64,000 nt of DNA from Hymenobacter lucidus (GTDB lineage Bacteria > Bacteroidota > Bacteroidia > Cytophagales > Hymenobacteraceae), in assembly GCF_020447265.1 (NCBI RefSeq), contig NZ_JAJADR010000001.1, positions 930,001 through 994,000 of the forward strand, in the 5' to 3' direction. The translations under genes and the position numbers were made by a program. Below, piece after piece: positions 37,214 through 45,870 of the stretch (its first letter is position 1; each line of letters opens with the position of its first letter). The notes under the pieces are model-generated. The model saw only the letters and a program-made list of their open reading frames with translations. It had not been told where the DNA came from and did not search any database.

Positions 37214-39271
37214 TTACTTGGCCGCCTGGGTTTCGGGCTTCAGCGTGCGGCCCAGCCACTCGAAGAACACCCGCTGCCAGAGCACTGCGTTCTGGGGTTT
37301 CTGAATCCAGTGGCCCTCGTTGGGGAAGTACAGAAAGCGGCTCGGAATGCCGCGCAGCTGGGCCGAGCCGAAAGCTTCCATCCCCTGGCCCTCGGGCACC
37401 CGGAAATCCTTGCCGCCGTGAATCACCAGAATCGGGGTGTCCCACTTGCCCACAAACTGCTGGGGGTTAAACTCGGTGTAGCTCTTGTGCTGCGGCGTTT
37501 CCCAGGGCGCGGCCCCGATGTCGTGCTTGGCAAAGAACATTTCCTCGGTGCTGGGGTACCAGCTGGTCAGGTTAAAGAGGCCGGCGTGAGCAATGAAGGT
37601 CTTGAAGCGGCCCTCGTGGTGGCTGGCCAGGTAGTACACCGAGTAGCCGCCGTAGCTGGCGCCCACGCAGCCGCGCCGGTCCTTGTCCACAAACGGCTCC
37701 TTGCTCACGTCGTCGATGGCCGAAAGGTAGTCACGGATGGGCTGCCCACCCCAGTCGCCCGAAATGCTGTTGTTCCACTCGGTGCCGAAGCCGGGCAGGC
37801 CGCGCCGGTTGGGTGCCACCACGATGTAGCCGTTGGCAGCCATCAGCTGGAAGTTCCAGCGGTAGGAAAAGCTCTGGGTAATGGGGCTCTGTGGCCCGCC
37901 CTGGCAATAAAGCAGCGTGGGGTATTTCTTGCTGGCATCGAAGCCGGGCGGATAAATGACGTACACCTGCATCTGCTTGCCGTCGGTGGTCGTCACGCGG
38001 CGGTTTTCTACCTTGCCCATCGTCACGCCAGCCAGGTCATCCTTGTTGATGGAGGTCAGCGCGGTTTCCTTGCCGGTTTTCAGATCCACGCGCACCAGGT
38101 CGGCGGGGCTGCTGATGGTGGTTTTGTTGGCCACGACCTGGTCTTTTCCTACCAGCTCGAAGGCGTTGTAGTTTTGCGCGCCCTGCGTGATTTGCCGGAT
38201 TTTGCCACCCTTGCTCGGCACCGAGAAAATCTGGTCGGTGCCCTGAATAACACTGGCGAAGTAGATGATTTTGCCGTCGGCGCTCCACCGGATATTGGCC
38301 GCCGCCTGCTCCGAGCCCTTGGTGATATCCTCACGCTTCTTGGTCTTGAAGTCGTACACCACGATGCCGTTGCGGTCCGACTCGAAGCCCGGCGTGGCCA
38401 TGCTCAGCCAGGCCACCTTGGTGCCGTCTGGCGAAAACACCGGCTCGATATCGTAGCCTTCCAGGCCCTGGCTCAGGTTCTCGGTTTTGTTTTCCCGGAT
38501 GTTGTAGAGGTAGATGTCGGAATTGGTGCTTTCGGCCTCGGCCTTGCCCGTGAGCTTGCGCGAGGTGTAGGCCACCGAGTAGCCGTCGGGCGAAAAAGCC
38601 AATTGCTCCGAGCCGGCCAGGGGCTGCACCGGCGCGTCAAACTTCTCCCCGGCCATGGCGTCCTTGCCGTAGCCGGTGGGCTTGCCATCGGTGCCGATGG
38701 GCTGGAAAAACACGTGCGAGACCTTGTAGTCGTCCCACACATTCCAGTGGCGGTAGTTCAAATCGTCGATGATGCGGGCGTCGGCCTTAGGCAGATCCGG
38801 AAACCAGTCCTTCACCTCTTTGCCCGTTTTCACGTCCTGGGTGTAGAGAATGAAGTTGCCTTTAGGCGAATACTTCAGGTTGCTGAGGCCCTCGTCGGGA
38901 AACTCGCTGAGCTTCTGCTTGCCCGAGCCGTCGGCGCTGATAACGTAGAGCTGGTCGGTGCCGCCTTCGCCCGAGAGAAAGGTGAGCTTGCCATCGGGCC
39001 GCCAGTTGAGGGTGTTTTCCGAAACGGTGGGCGTATTGGTAAGCTGCCGCACGGCCCCGCCGGCCACGGGCACTAAGTAAATATCGGCGCTGCCTTTGTT
39101 GTCGGTCAGGCTGTAGCGCGTCACGGTGAAGGCCACCGTTTTCTGATCCGGCGACACCTGCATTTCGCCCAGGCGGCCCAGCTGCCAGAGCTTTTCCGGC
39201 GTCAGCACGCTTTGTTGGGCCGCGGCGGCCAGTGGGAGCAGGGCCAGCGCGGCAAGGAAAGGTTTTCTCAT
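37214..39271 (-). CDS. S9-family prolyl oligopeptidase-type peptidase
   Basis: 685 residues. A signal peptide (to about residue 18, AAAQQ) sends it to the periplasm. The N-terminal 420 residues form a beta-propeller with TolB-like blades (SPDQKTVAF, SPKGNFILY, SPDGYSVAY, SPDGTKVAW). The C-terminal alpha/beta hydrolase has the nucleophile S539 in GASYGGY, the acid in HGGKDFRVP and the histidine in EGHW. Such enzymes cleave short peptides at Pro or release N-acylated residues. It is a single-gene unit. Confidence 0.92.
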   Translation of the reverse strand: MRKPFLAALALLPLAAAAQQSVLTPEKLWQLGRLGEMQVSPDQKTVAFTVTRYSLTDNKGSADIYLVPVAGGAVRQLTNTPTVSENTLNWRPDGKLTFLSGEGGTDQLYVISADGSGKQKLSEFPDEGLSNLKYSPKGNFILYTQDVKTGKEVKDWFPDLPKADARIIDDLNYRHWNVWDDYKVSHVFFQPIGTDGKPTGYGKDAMAGEKFDAPVQPLAGSEQLAFSPDGYSVAYTSRKLTGKAEAESTNSDIYLYNIRENKTENLSQGLEGYDIEPVFSPDGTKVAWLSMATPGFESDRNGIVVYDFKTKKREDITKGSEQAAANIRWSADGKIIYFASVIQGTDQIFSVPSKGGKIRQITQGAQNYNAFELVGKDQVVANKTTISSPADLVRVDLKTGKETALTSINKDDLAGVTMGKVENRRVTTTDGKQMQVYVIYPPGFDASKKYPTLLYCQGGPQSPITQSFSYRWNFQLMAANGYIVVAPNRRGLPGFGTEWNNSISGDWGGQPIRDYLSAIDDVSKEPFVDKDRRGCVGASYGGYSVYYLASHHEGRFKTFIAHAGLFNLTSWYPSTEEMFFAKHDIGAAPWETPQHKSYTEFNPQQFVGKWDTPILVIHGGKDFRVPEGQGMEAFGSAQLRGIPSRFLYFPNEGHWIQKPQNAVLWQRVFFEWLGRTLKPETQAAK

Positions 39272-39428
39272 GGGGAAAGGTGGAAATGGAATTGCTCAGG
39301 AAAGGTAAGCAGGTTTGGTTTTTGGTGGGTTATTGTCGGTTTATAGTCGGCCAGTTGAGCATGACGTTCTGCTACTGAAAGCCGGCCAAACAACCGTAAT
39401 CGGCAACGAACAACCAACAACAACCAGC

Positions 39429-39436
39429 TACCTTGC
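39429..39436 (+). promoter_or_regulatory. TACCTTGC element directly before LysR start
   Basis: Ends four bases before the ATG at 39441. Same octamer as at 16946 and 30930; if functional, the transcript would be leaderless. Confidence 0.3.
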
Positions 39437-39440
39437 GCTC

Positions 39441-40343
39441 ATGCCCGATTTTCGTCTTCGCGTTTTTCAGTCGGTGGCCCGGCACCTTAGCTTCACCAAA
39501 GCAGCCCAGGAACTGTTTATCACCCAGCCCGCCATTACCAAGCACATCCGGGAGCTGGAGCGCAGCTACGGGCAGCGCCTGTTTGAGCGGCGCGGCAACC
39601 GCGTCACGCTCACCGAGGCCGGCCGCCTGCTCCTAAGTCACGCCGATGCCGTGGAAGTACTCCACCAGCAGCTCACCGACCAGCTCCACGGCCTGCACGC
39701 CGAAGCGGCCGGCCGCCTGCGGCTGGGCGCCAGCACCACGCTGGCCCAGTACGTACTGCCGCCCATTCTGCCCGGTTTTCAGGCCCGCTACCCCAACATC
39801 GAGCTGACGCTCTACAACGGCAACTCCGAGCAGATTGCCGAGGCCCTGCTCTACGGCCACATCGATTTGGGCTTCGTGGAAGGCCAAGTGAAAAACCGCG
39901 ACCTGCACTACGAGCCCCTGCTCGACGATGAGCTGGTAGCCGTGCGCCGCGCCACTGCTGCCGGTCCGCCCGCTGAGCCCATACCACTGCCCGATGTGCT
40001 GCAGCATCCGTTGGTGCTACGGGAGCGGGGCTCGGGCACGCTCGAAGTGCTGGAATTTGCGTTGCGGGCCCAGAAAATCAAAATGGCCGACGTGCAGGTG
40101 GCGCTGTATCTGGATAACACCGAAGCCATCAAGTCGTACCTGGAAGCGGCAGCTAATTGCCTGGGCTTTGTTTCGAAACAGGCTTTGAAGAAGGACATCG
40201 AAGCCGGGCGACTGGAAATAGTACCGGTGCAAAACCTGACCCTGACGCGGCAGTTTGAGGCGGTTTGGCTGCAGGGTCAACCCCTGGCCGTACCAGCCCG
40301 CCGCTTTCTGCTGTATGCCCAGCAAGAGTTCAGCGAGGTTTAG
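39441..40343 (+). CDS. LysR-family transcriptional regulator
   Basis: 300 residues from ATG 39441, the normal LysR length; the frame opening at 39315 adds 42 residues with no family match. The winged helix-turn-helix covers about 1-60 (LSFTKAAQELFITQPAITKH shown only to place it), with the effector-binding domain after about 85. It precedes a YeiH-family exporter on the same strand by 93 bases, an arrangement like yeiE-yeiH, where the regulator responds to sulfite. It is therefore a candidate regulator of that exporter. Confidence 0.9.
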   Translation: MPDFRLRVFQSVARHLSFTKAAQELFITQPAITKHIRELERSYGQRLFERRGNRVTLTEAGRLLLSHADAVEVLHQQLTDQLHGLHAEAAGRLRLGASTTLAQYVLPPILPGFQARYPNIELTLYNGNSEQIAEALLYGHIDLGFVEGQVKNRDLHYEPLLDDELVAVRRATAAGPPAEPIPLPDVLQHPLVLRERGSGTLEVLEFALRAQKIKMADVQVALYLDNTEAIKSYLEAAANCLGFVSKQALKKDIEAGRLEIVPVQNLTLTRQFEAVWLQGQPLAVPARRFLLYAQQEFSEV

Positions 40344-40402
40344 TATAACTTCAAGTAATGACCGATAATCATTTTTGATTATCGAACGGGGTGGGGGACG
40401 CG

Positions 40403-40410
40403 TACTTTTG
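40403..40410 (+). promoter_or_regulatory. Bacteroidota -7 element upstream of yeiH-like gene
   Basis: TACTTTTG is an exact match to TAnnTTTG, 26 bases before the ATG. A TTTG lies 25 bases upstream, longer than the usual 19-21. Confidence 0.5.
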
Positions 40411-40436
40411 GGGTAGTTATTGCTTCCGCCCCACCC

Positions 40437-41465
40437 ATGAAAGTTTCCCACCCTGCTCGTCCGGTCCTGCCGCACCCCGAGGAAGCCCGCAGTGCCTTTG
40501 CGGCTTTCCTAACGCAGCCATTGCCCGTTTGGGGCTCGGCTCTTACGCCGCAACGGCTGGTATTTGCTGTAGCCTTGCTGGTTTGCGTGTCGCCGTGGGG
40601 CTCTCCGCCACTGGCCTTACTGCTGGGGCTAGTAGTGGCGCTGGTTATCGGCAACCCATTCCAGGCCCAGAGCCGGCGCATCACCGGCAAGCTGCTGCAA
40701 TGGTCGGTTATCGGGCTGGGCTTTGGCATGAACGCCCACGCCGCCGTGCAGGCCGGCCGGGAAGGCATCTTGTTCACGGTTGCTTCCATTGCCGGCACGC
40801 TCACGCTGGGCTACTTCGTGGGCCGCTGGCTGAAGCTGAACCCCAAGACGTCCCACCTCATTGCCAGCGGCACCGCCATTTGCGGTGGCAGCGCCATTGC
40901 GGCCGTGGGTCCGGTGCTGAAAGCCGATGAGTCGCAGATGTCGGTGGCGCTGGGCGCAGTCTTTATACTGAACTCCATTGCGCTGTTCATTTTCCCCGTG
41001 TTGGGCCACGAGCTGCACCTGAGCCAGAATCAGTTCGGCCTCTGGTGCGCCATTGCCATCCACGACACCAGCTCGGTGGTAGGCGCCGCCAGCCACTACG
41101 GCGACCAGGCCCTGCAGATTGCCACCACCGTGAAGCTGGCCCGCGCCCTCTGGATTATCCCGGTGGCCCTGGGCACGGCTTTCCTCTTCAAAACACCCGG
41201 CGCCAAGGTCAAGCTGCCCTATTTCATTCTGGGCTTCATCGGGGCGATGCTGCTCAATACCTACGTGCCCGCCCTGCAGCCCCTGGCGCCAGTGGCGGTG
41301 AAGCTGGCCAAAATAGGCCTCACACTGACCCTGTTTCTGATTGGAGCCGGCCTCTCGGCTCAGGTGCTGCGCTCGGTCGGGGTACGGCCCTTCGTGCAGG
41401 CCGCGCTGCTGTGGGTTACCATTTCGGCCGTCTCACTCTACGCCATTCTGCACACGGTTAATTAG
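40437..41465 (+). CDS. YeiH-family putative sulfate/sulfite exporter
   Basis: 342 residues with about ten predicted helices. The family signature is the GTAICGGSAIAAVGPV helix-breaking segment (about residue 144-159), plus IAIHDTSSVVGAASHYG. Members are inner-membrane transporters linked to sulfur-compound export or defence against sulfite or taurine products. The LysR gene upstream supports this. A terminator follows. Confidence 0.88.
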   Translation: MKVSHPARPVLPHPEEARSAFAAFLTQPLPVWGSALTPQRLVFAVALLVCVSPWGSPPLALLLGLVVALVIGNPFQAQSRRITGKLLQWSVIGLGFGMNAHAAVQAGREGILFTVASIAGTLTLGYFVGRWLKLNPKTSHLIASGTAICGGSAIAAVGPVLKADESQMSVALGAVFILNSIALFIFPVLGHELHLSQNQFGLWCAIAIHDTSSVVGAASHYGDQALQIATTVKLARALWIIPVALGTAFLFKTPGAKVKLPYFILGFIGAMLLNTYVPALQPLAPVAVKLAKIGLTLTLFLIGAGLSAQVLRSVGVRPFVQAALLWVTISAVSLYAILHTVN

Positions 41466-41470
41466 CTTTT

Positions 41471-41497
41471 GTCATGTCTCCCGCTGGTCGACATGAC
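41471..41497. repeat. gtcatgtc / gacatgac hairpin with gacgttctg motif
   Basis: Stem 41471-41478 / 41490-41497, merging into gacgttctgttac. The same acatgacgttctg or agcatgacgttctg string is at 39358-39375 and a shorter form at 28808-28818. Confidence 0.5.
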
Positions 41498-41507
41498 GTT
41501 CTGTTAC

Positions 41508-41553
41508 AGCAACAAAAGGCCCGTCCCAAAGCAGGAACGGGCCTTTTGTTGCT
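41508..41553. terminator. Bidirectional terminator after yeiH-like gene
   Basis: Seventeen-base near-perfect stem beginning agcaacaaaaggcccgt, with A/T-rich flanks; it lies between convergent genes. Confidence 0.85.
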
Positions 41554-41567
41554 CTTGAGCAGTTCTT

Positions 41568-41753
41568 TTACTTATCCGATTTCTTGCGGCCGGAGCCGCT
41601 CTTTTTGCCGCCGCCGTCCTGCTTGTTAACGGTGGCCCAGGCTCGGCGCTCGGCTTCGTCTTCCGAGAGGCCGCGCTTTTCGTAGCCTTCCTCAATGTGT
41701 TCCGCCTGCCGCTTCTGCTTGTCGGTATAGGCCGATTTATCTCCCTGGGGCAT
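41568..41753 (-). CDS. Small conserved hydrophilic protein ('plasmid stabilization protein' type)
   Basis: 61 residues, highly charged, with KQKRQAEHIEEGYEKRG, a DEAERRAWATVNKQDGGGKKSGSG stretch (residues about 32-55) and a Lys-rich tail. This pattern is found in small proteins of many bacteria that are often called plasmid stabilization proteins, although no such role has been shown for chromosomal copies as far as I know. Converges on the yeiH-like gene; both share a terminator. Confidence 0.75.
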   Translation of the reverse strand: MPQGDKSAYTDKQKRQAEHIEEGYEKRGLSEDEAERRAWATVNKQDGGGKKSGSGRKKSDK

Positions 41754-41906
41754 GATTACAAGATGATTAAGTGAAACAAACGGTAAATCAACTGACTAGC
41801 CCACTATACGCGGCCCGTTTGCGGGTGTTATGACGAGCTTGGCCGGCAGGCAGTTGCGGCAGGGTGCCTATCTTCGCCCCGTCAACCACCGCTAATTCCT
41901 GCCGCC

Positions 41907-42155
41907 ATGCGCCAGCTCGCCGATATTCCGCACCCGGATGCCAAAATCACGCTTTTCTCCTGGAACGGGAAGTACCTCATCAAGCTCGAAAAAGGCCCGT
42001 TGGAGCAAACCTACAAGGTGAGCGAGATGGACGTGACCAGTGAGGCCGACATCCGCACCCTGCTCGATGAGGAATTCATTGCCGCCGCCGTGCAGCGCTT
42101 CGCCCAGATGAACCAGGATTTGCAGGCCGCCTTCAACCGGCACGATATTTATTAG
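41907..42155 (+). CDS. Small conserved protein of unknown function
   Basis: 82 residues, ATG at 41907, no signal peptide or membrane helix. It begins with strand-like IPHPDAKITLFSWNGKYLIKLE (residues 7-28, for location) and continues with helices to NRHDIY. I do not recognise a family. The composition is protein-like and the gene fills the gap neatly. A weak TATCTTCG -7-like element is at 41869-41876. Confidence 0.65.
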   Translation: MRQLADIPHPDAKITLFSWNGKYLIKLEKGPLEQTYKVSEMDVTSEADIRTLLDEEFIAAAVQRFAQMNQDLQAAFNRHDIY

Positions 42156-42205
42156 CCTGCGGCTATCTTTCCCGTAGCTTTCGTTTACCCGATTCCCTTC
42201 CGACC

Positions 42206-42934
42206 ATGAAATTCCTGTTTTCTACTTTTTTGCTGGCTGCCCTGGTTAGCCTCTCGGGCCCCCAGGCCAGCGCCCAGCTCTACGATGCCCGCACCAGTAC
42301 CGTCAATTTCGAGAAGAAGGAGCGCGACGCGGTGAAGGTGCAGGTAGAAGGCACCGCCGCCTGGACTCGCGACTTCTGGCAGTCCTGGCTGAAGGATACT
42401 TACAACATTAAGCTGAAAGGCGACGGGGTATTCGGAGTTGGCAAGAAAGACGTGCTGGCCGCCAAGCAAACCCCCGCCTCCAGCGTATCGGGCAAGCTGA
42501 TTGACTTTTACTCAATGGTAACTTCGCCCTCCGATACTACTTCGGAGCTGTCGGTCTTCGCCGCCTTCGGCCCCGATACGTTTCTGAACCCGGATAAAAC
42601 GCCCACCGAATTTGCGGCCCTGCGCAGCATGACGCAGAGCTTTGCCACCGCCGCCCGCGTGAAGGCTTACAAGGAGAAAATTGCCGAAGCCGAAAAGCAG
42701 CTGAAAGAGGCTGAAAAGGAGAAGGAGCGCCTTCAAAAGGAAATAACCTCCCTCGAAGCCAACACGACCAGCAACCTGGCCCGCATCGAAGCCCTGAAGC
42801 AAACCAACATCAGCAACGCTCTAAAAGCCCGCGAAGATTCAGTAAAGCTCATCACGACCGGCCAGCAGATGGAGCTGCGCAAAGTACAGCTGCAGAAGCG
42901 GCGTGACCGTCTGTCGGCTCTCGACCGTAAATAA
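42206..42934 (+). CDS. Exported coiled-coil protein of unknown function
   Basis: 242 residues. Signal peptide to about residue 24 (SAQ). The first 130 residues of the mature part contain a WLKDTYNIKLKGDGVFGVGKK region (residue about 57-77). From about 150 to the C-terminus it is a Lys/Glu/Gln-rich coiled coil. No lipobox. Likely periplasmic. It is followed 33 bases later by the SHOCT-like membrane gene on the same strand, so they may be one unit. Confidence 0.7.
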   Translation: MKFLFSTFLLAALVSLSGPQASAQLYDARTSTVNFEKKERDAVKVQVEGTAAWTRDFWQSWLKDTYNIKLKGDGVFGVGKKDVLAAKQTPASSVSGKLIDFYSMVTSPSDTTSELSVFAAFGPDTFLNPDKTPTEFAALRSMTQSFATAARVKAYKEKIAEAEKQLKEAEKEKERLQKEITSLEANTTSNLARIEALKQTNISNALKAREDSVKLITTGQQMELRKVQLQKRRDRLSALDRK

Positions 42935-42967
42935 GCTGTTGCCTGCCCTCTCCACCGCTACTTTCCC

Positions 42968-44137
42968 ATGGAAAAAGACCCGTCGCCCCTCGATACTCTG
43001 CGCCAGCTCAAAGAGTGGCTCGATGCCGGCACCATCACGCCCGCCGAGTTTGAAACGCTGAAACGTAAGCTCCTTTTCAACGAGCAGCAGGCTCCTTCGG
43101 CCGCTGCCCCCGTCACGCCGCCTGCTGCCCCGATTGCGCCGTCGGTTATGCCGCCACCCGTGCCCGAGGCCCGGGCCGTTAGCGCGCCCATCGAAGACCC
43201 GCTGTTACCGCCCATCGTGACGCCCAAGCCCGCGCCGACTCAGTATCAGCCGCCGGTAGAGCAGGTAACAGCTCCGGCCACACCCGACCAGCCCTTTAGT
43301 CACCCGCGCGAGTCGGGCCGGCCGGGCACCTCGCCCAGCGCTACCGACGGCGGCGCCTACGATACCTATGATGCCACCGAGCCGGAGCTGGCCGAAGAGC
43401 AGGAGGAAGCGCCCTATGTGGCCCCAACCCGCAGCCCGCTTTCCACGATTCTCATCGTGGGCGGCATTTTGGCTTTGCTGGCCCTCACTGCCTACCTCAC
43501 GCTCGGCAACCGCGAATCGGAACACCTGAGCAGCGCCACCCGTACCGAGCAGGACAGCCTGAGTGCCACGCCGGAAGTGGGCCCCCAAGCCGAGCAGATT
43601 GATTTGCCACCCGCCGCTGCCCCCGAAACCGTGCGCGTTGCACCCGCCATTGCCCCGGCCGCTCCTGCCGTTGATTCAGCCTCTACGGCTCCGGCCGCTA
43701 CCCCGGAACCTGTGCCAGCCCCCACACCTGCCGACGACAGCGCCGTGCGCGGCCGTATCGAAAGTCTGCTCTCGGCTTATTACGAAGACCTGAAAGCCGC
43801 GCCCTTTAGTGCCGCGCAATACTTTTCGCCCACGGTCGAACGGTTCTACACCCTGCAGAACACCACGCCGGCCGCCATCAACGAGGAGCTAGTGAAAAGC
43901 CACTTCCCGGAATTCCTGGAAGCTTCCAGCGAAATTGAGCCCGGTAGCCTGCAAATCAGTGACGTAGGCGAAGACGGTTCCCGCGTGGTGACCTTTCTGG
44001 AGAAAAGCCAGGCCTTCCGCCAGTCGCAGCAAAAGCACCAGCAAACCCGCGCCCAGGTGCGCGTGCGCCTCGATAAGAACTATAAAATCAAATATCTGCG
44101 CCAGGAACGGCTGCTGGAAAACACCTTTACCGATTAG
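42968..44137 (+). CDS. SHOCT-like domain membrane protein with NTF2-like C-terminus
   Basis: 389 residues. The first 40 residues (DTLRQLKEWLDAGTITPAEF, then KRKLL) form a SHOCT-like helical hairpin. A Pro/Ala-rich linker reaches about 155, one transmembrane helix lies at about 157-178, and a second Ala/Pro-rich linker precedes a C-terminal domain of about 130 residues (from IESLLSAYYEDL) that fits an NTF2-like or similar alpha+beta fold. This gives a cytosolic SHOCT and a periplasmic C-terminal domain. The function is unknown. A terminator follows. Confidence 0.72.
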   Translation: MEKDPSPLDTLRQLKEWLDAGTITPAEFETLKRKLLFNEQQAPSAAAPVTPPAAPIAPSVMPPPVPEARAVSAPIEDPLLPPIVTPKPAPTQYQPPVEQVTAPATPDQPFSHPRESGRPGTSPSATDGGAYDTYDATEPELAEEQEEAPYVAPTRSPLSTILIVGGILALLALTAYLTLGNRESEHLSSATRTEQDSLSATPEVGPQAEQIDLPPAAAPETVRVAPAIAPAAPAVDSASTAPAATPEPVPAPTPADDSAVRGRIESLLSAYYEDLKAAPFSAAQYFSPTVERFYTLQNTTPAAINEELVKSHFPEFLEASSEIEPGSLQISDVGEDGSRVVTFLEKSQAFRQSQQKHQQTRAQVRVRLDKNYKIKYLRQERLLENTFTD

Positions 44138-44160
44138 CTGGTTGTAGGCTCAGCAAGCGA

Positions 44161-44196
44161 ATAGCTCACGCAACCCGGTTGCGTGAGCTATTTTTG
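44161..44196 (+). terminator. Terminator after SHOCT-like gene
   Basis: Fourteen-base perfect stem atagctcacgcaac / gttgcgtgagctat, followed by five T residues. Confidence 0.88.
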
Positions 44197-44216
44197 TGTT
44201 TCTGATACCGTTGCCC

Positions 44217-45281
44217 ATGCGTTCTGCTGCTCTGTTTCGTGCTGTTTACCTAAGCCTTCTGTTGCTGATTGGCAACAGTTTGGTTTCCTGTCTCACGGTT
44301 ATCAAGCCCGGCAAGCAGTTTACTGCCTACCGGCCCGCCACTATTCCTGACTACGCCCAGCCCGACAACTGGGCCGCCCTGCCCACCCGCCGCGACTCGG
44401 CCGACCTGGTACCGCTCGGCTCGGGCCTGCGCGATGAGCAGAAAACCGCCTTGGCCGACGTGTTCTATGTGCACCCCACCACGTTCTACAAGCGCGAGTC
44501 GTGGAATGCCGACCTGGCCGATGAGCGCCTGAACCGCTTCACCGACAACAGTACCATCCGCAAGCAAGCCACGGTATTCAACGCTGCGGCCCACATCTAC
44601 GCCCCGCGCTACCGGCAGGCCACGCTCTATTCCTTCTTCGACGAGAAAAGCACCAACGGCAAAGAGGCCCTGGAGCTGGCGTATTCCGACGTAAAAGCTG
44701 CTTTCCAGTACTACCTGGCGCACTATAACCAGGGCCGGCCCATCATCATTGCCGGCCACAGCCAGGGCACGTTCCACGCCACGCGCCTGCTCCACGAGTT
44801 CATCGACAACAACCCCAAGCTGCGCAAACAGCTCGTGGTGGCCTACCTCATCGGCTTCAAAGTGAAAACCGACGAATACCAGACCCTGCGGCCCTGCGAA
44901 GACTCCACGCAAACCGGCTGCTACGTGGGCTGGAATTCCGTGGCCTGGGGCAACGAGTACCCGCCTTTCGCCGGCGGCGTGGCTACCAACCCCCTCACCT
45001 GGACGCGCGACACCGCCGCCGCCCCCAGCCATTTGAATAAAGGCGGCGTCCCGCTTTCCTTCAACCGCATCGATACGGCCGTAGTCGATGCCAAAGTCCA
45101 CAACGGCCTCGTCTGGATGCACGCGCCTCAGCCCACGGGCTACCCGCGCTTCCTGCTCCCCGGCCGGCCTGAGCTGCGCCACTCCTTCCACATTGCCGAT
45201 TACGCCCTGTTCTACCTCAACCTGCGCCGCAACGCAGTTACGAGGGTGCAGGCCTACACCGCCCAGTCCCAACGCCCTTAA
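44217..45281 (+). CDS. DUF3089 lipoprotein, alpha/beta hydrolase-like
   Basis: 354 residues from ATG 44217, which gives a lipoprotein signal with lipobox LVSC near residue 25; the GTG at 44196 lies in the terminator loop flank and is unlikely. The DUF3089 pattern is present with ADVFYVHPTTF and the nucleophile elbow GHSQG (in IIIAGHSQGTF). It is probably an esterase-like protein attached to the outer membrane. The small membrane gene follows after eight bases. Confidence 0.82.
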   Translation: MRSAALFRAVYLSLLLLIGNSLVSCLTVIKPGKQFTAYRPATIPDYAQPDNWAALPTRRDSADLVPLGSGLRDEQKTALADVFYVHPTTFYKRESWNADLADERLNRFTDNSTIRKQATVFNAAAHIYAPRYRQATLYSFFDEKSTNGKEALELAYSDVKAAFQYYLAHYNQGRPIIIAGHSQGTFHATRLLHEFIDNNPKLRKQLVVAYLIGFKVKTDEYQTLRPCEDSTQTGCYVGWNSVAWGNEYPPFAGGVATNPLTWTRDTAAAPSHLNKGGVPLSFNRIDTAVVDAKVHNGLVWMHAPQPTGYPRFLLPGRPELRHSFHIADYALFYLNLRRNAVTRVQAYTAQSQRP

Positions 45282-45289
45282 AGCTCCCT

Positions 45290-45421
45290 ATGAAGAATAT
45301 TAACTGGCCCCGTTTCCTGATTGGCCTGTTGTTTTTGCTCTTGCTGGCTGCGCTGGCTAAGAATCTGATAGGAGGCGCTAGTCGGCGCAAGCACACGAAT
45401 CCGGCCAGCCAAAGCCGCTGA
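45290..45421 (+). CDS. 43-residue single-helix membrane peptide
   Basis: The frame ATG 45290 to TGA 45419-45421 encodes 43 residues: MKNINWPRF, one strongly hydrophobic helix (FLIGLLFLLLLAALAKNLIGG region, residues about 9-29), then a basic tail RRKHTNPASQSR. The design (aromatic-basic N-terminus, Leu/Ala helix, positive tail) looks like a real small membrane protein. It begins eight bases after the DUF3089 stop on the same strand and is probably in that transcript. No family was recognised. Confidence 0.55.
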   Translation: MKNINWPRFLIGLLFLLLLAALAKNLIGGASRRKHTNPASQSR

Positions 45422-45478
45422 TTAATTAACTGATACTGTTCTTTCATCCACAGGTGCTGTCTAATGGCTCTGTGGTTT

Positions 45479-45790
45479 CTACATCCTGGTTAGCTCTTCG
45501 ATTGTCTTGCCAAACAAGAAAGGGTGTGTTTCTATGGGATATCTTCTTTGAAAAGTCTGGTAGTCTTCCCAAAACCTGCTCTCATCAAAATTTTCGAACT
45601 CAGAGGCAGAAAATTGAGCCAGGTTATGAAGCCATTCAGCAATTTCATGGGCAAGCTGCAGTTGCAGGCGCCGACGCTGTAGTGTTAGTGGATTCAGCCA
45701 GAATCCTTGATGAGGCGCAGTGGCTAGCCGGATATCCACCATTCCCCAGTAGAGCAGCTCTCTGAATAATTTTTTACGCGTCTCGTTCAT
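45479..45790 (-). CDS. Conserved-looking protein of unknown function
   Basis: 103 residues from ATG 45790 (MNETRKKL); the frame opening at 45853 runs back through the tsf terminator and is not favoured. It is rich in Trp, Phe, Arg and Glu, with amphipathic helices (LQLQLAHEIAEWLHNL) and FWEDYQTFQRRYPIETHPF. No signal peptide. Codon use is visibly less GC-rich than the neighbours, which may mark acquisition. Function unknown. Confidence 0.6.
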   Translation of the reverse strand: MNETRKKLFRELLYWGMVDIRLATAPHQGFWLNPLTLQRRRLQLQLAHEIAEWLHNLAQFSASEFENFDESRFWEDYQTFQRRYPIETHPFLFGKTIEELTRM

Positions 45791-45813
45791 CTTGTAGAGT
45801 AAAAGTAAAGCAC

Positions 45814-45850
45814 AAAAAAGCCCCACCGGCATAACGCCAGCGGGGCTTTT
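45814..45850 (-). terminator. Terminator of the ribosomal protein-tsf operon
   Basis: Minus strand: stem gaaaagcccc(gc) paired with (gc)ggggctttt, followed by a T-run (A-run on +). Confidence 0.82.
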
Positions 45851-45870
45851 CATAGTATCAACTTTACAGC

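Noticed and set aside
37310..39076. 588-codon plus frame opposite the S9 peptidase
   Set aside because: Antisense of a gene with a complete catalytic triad.
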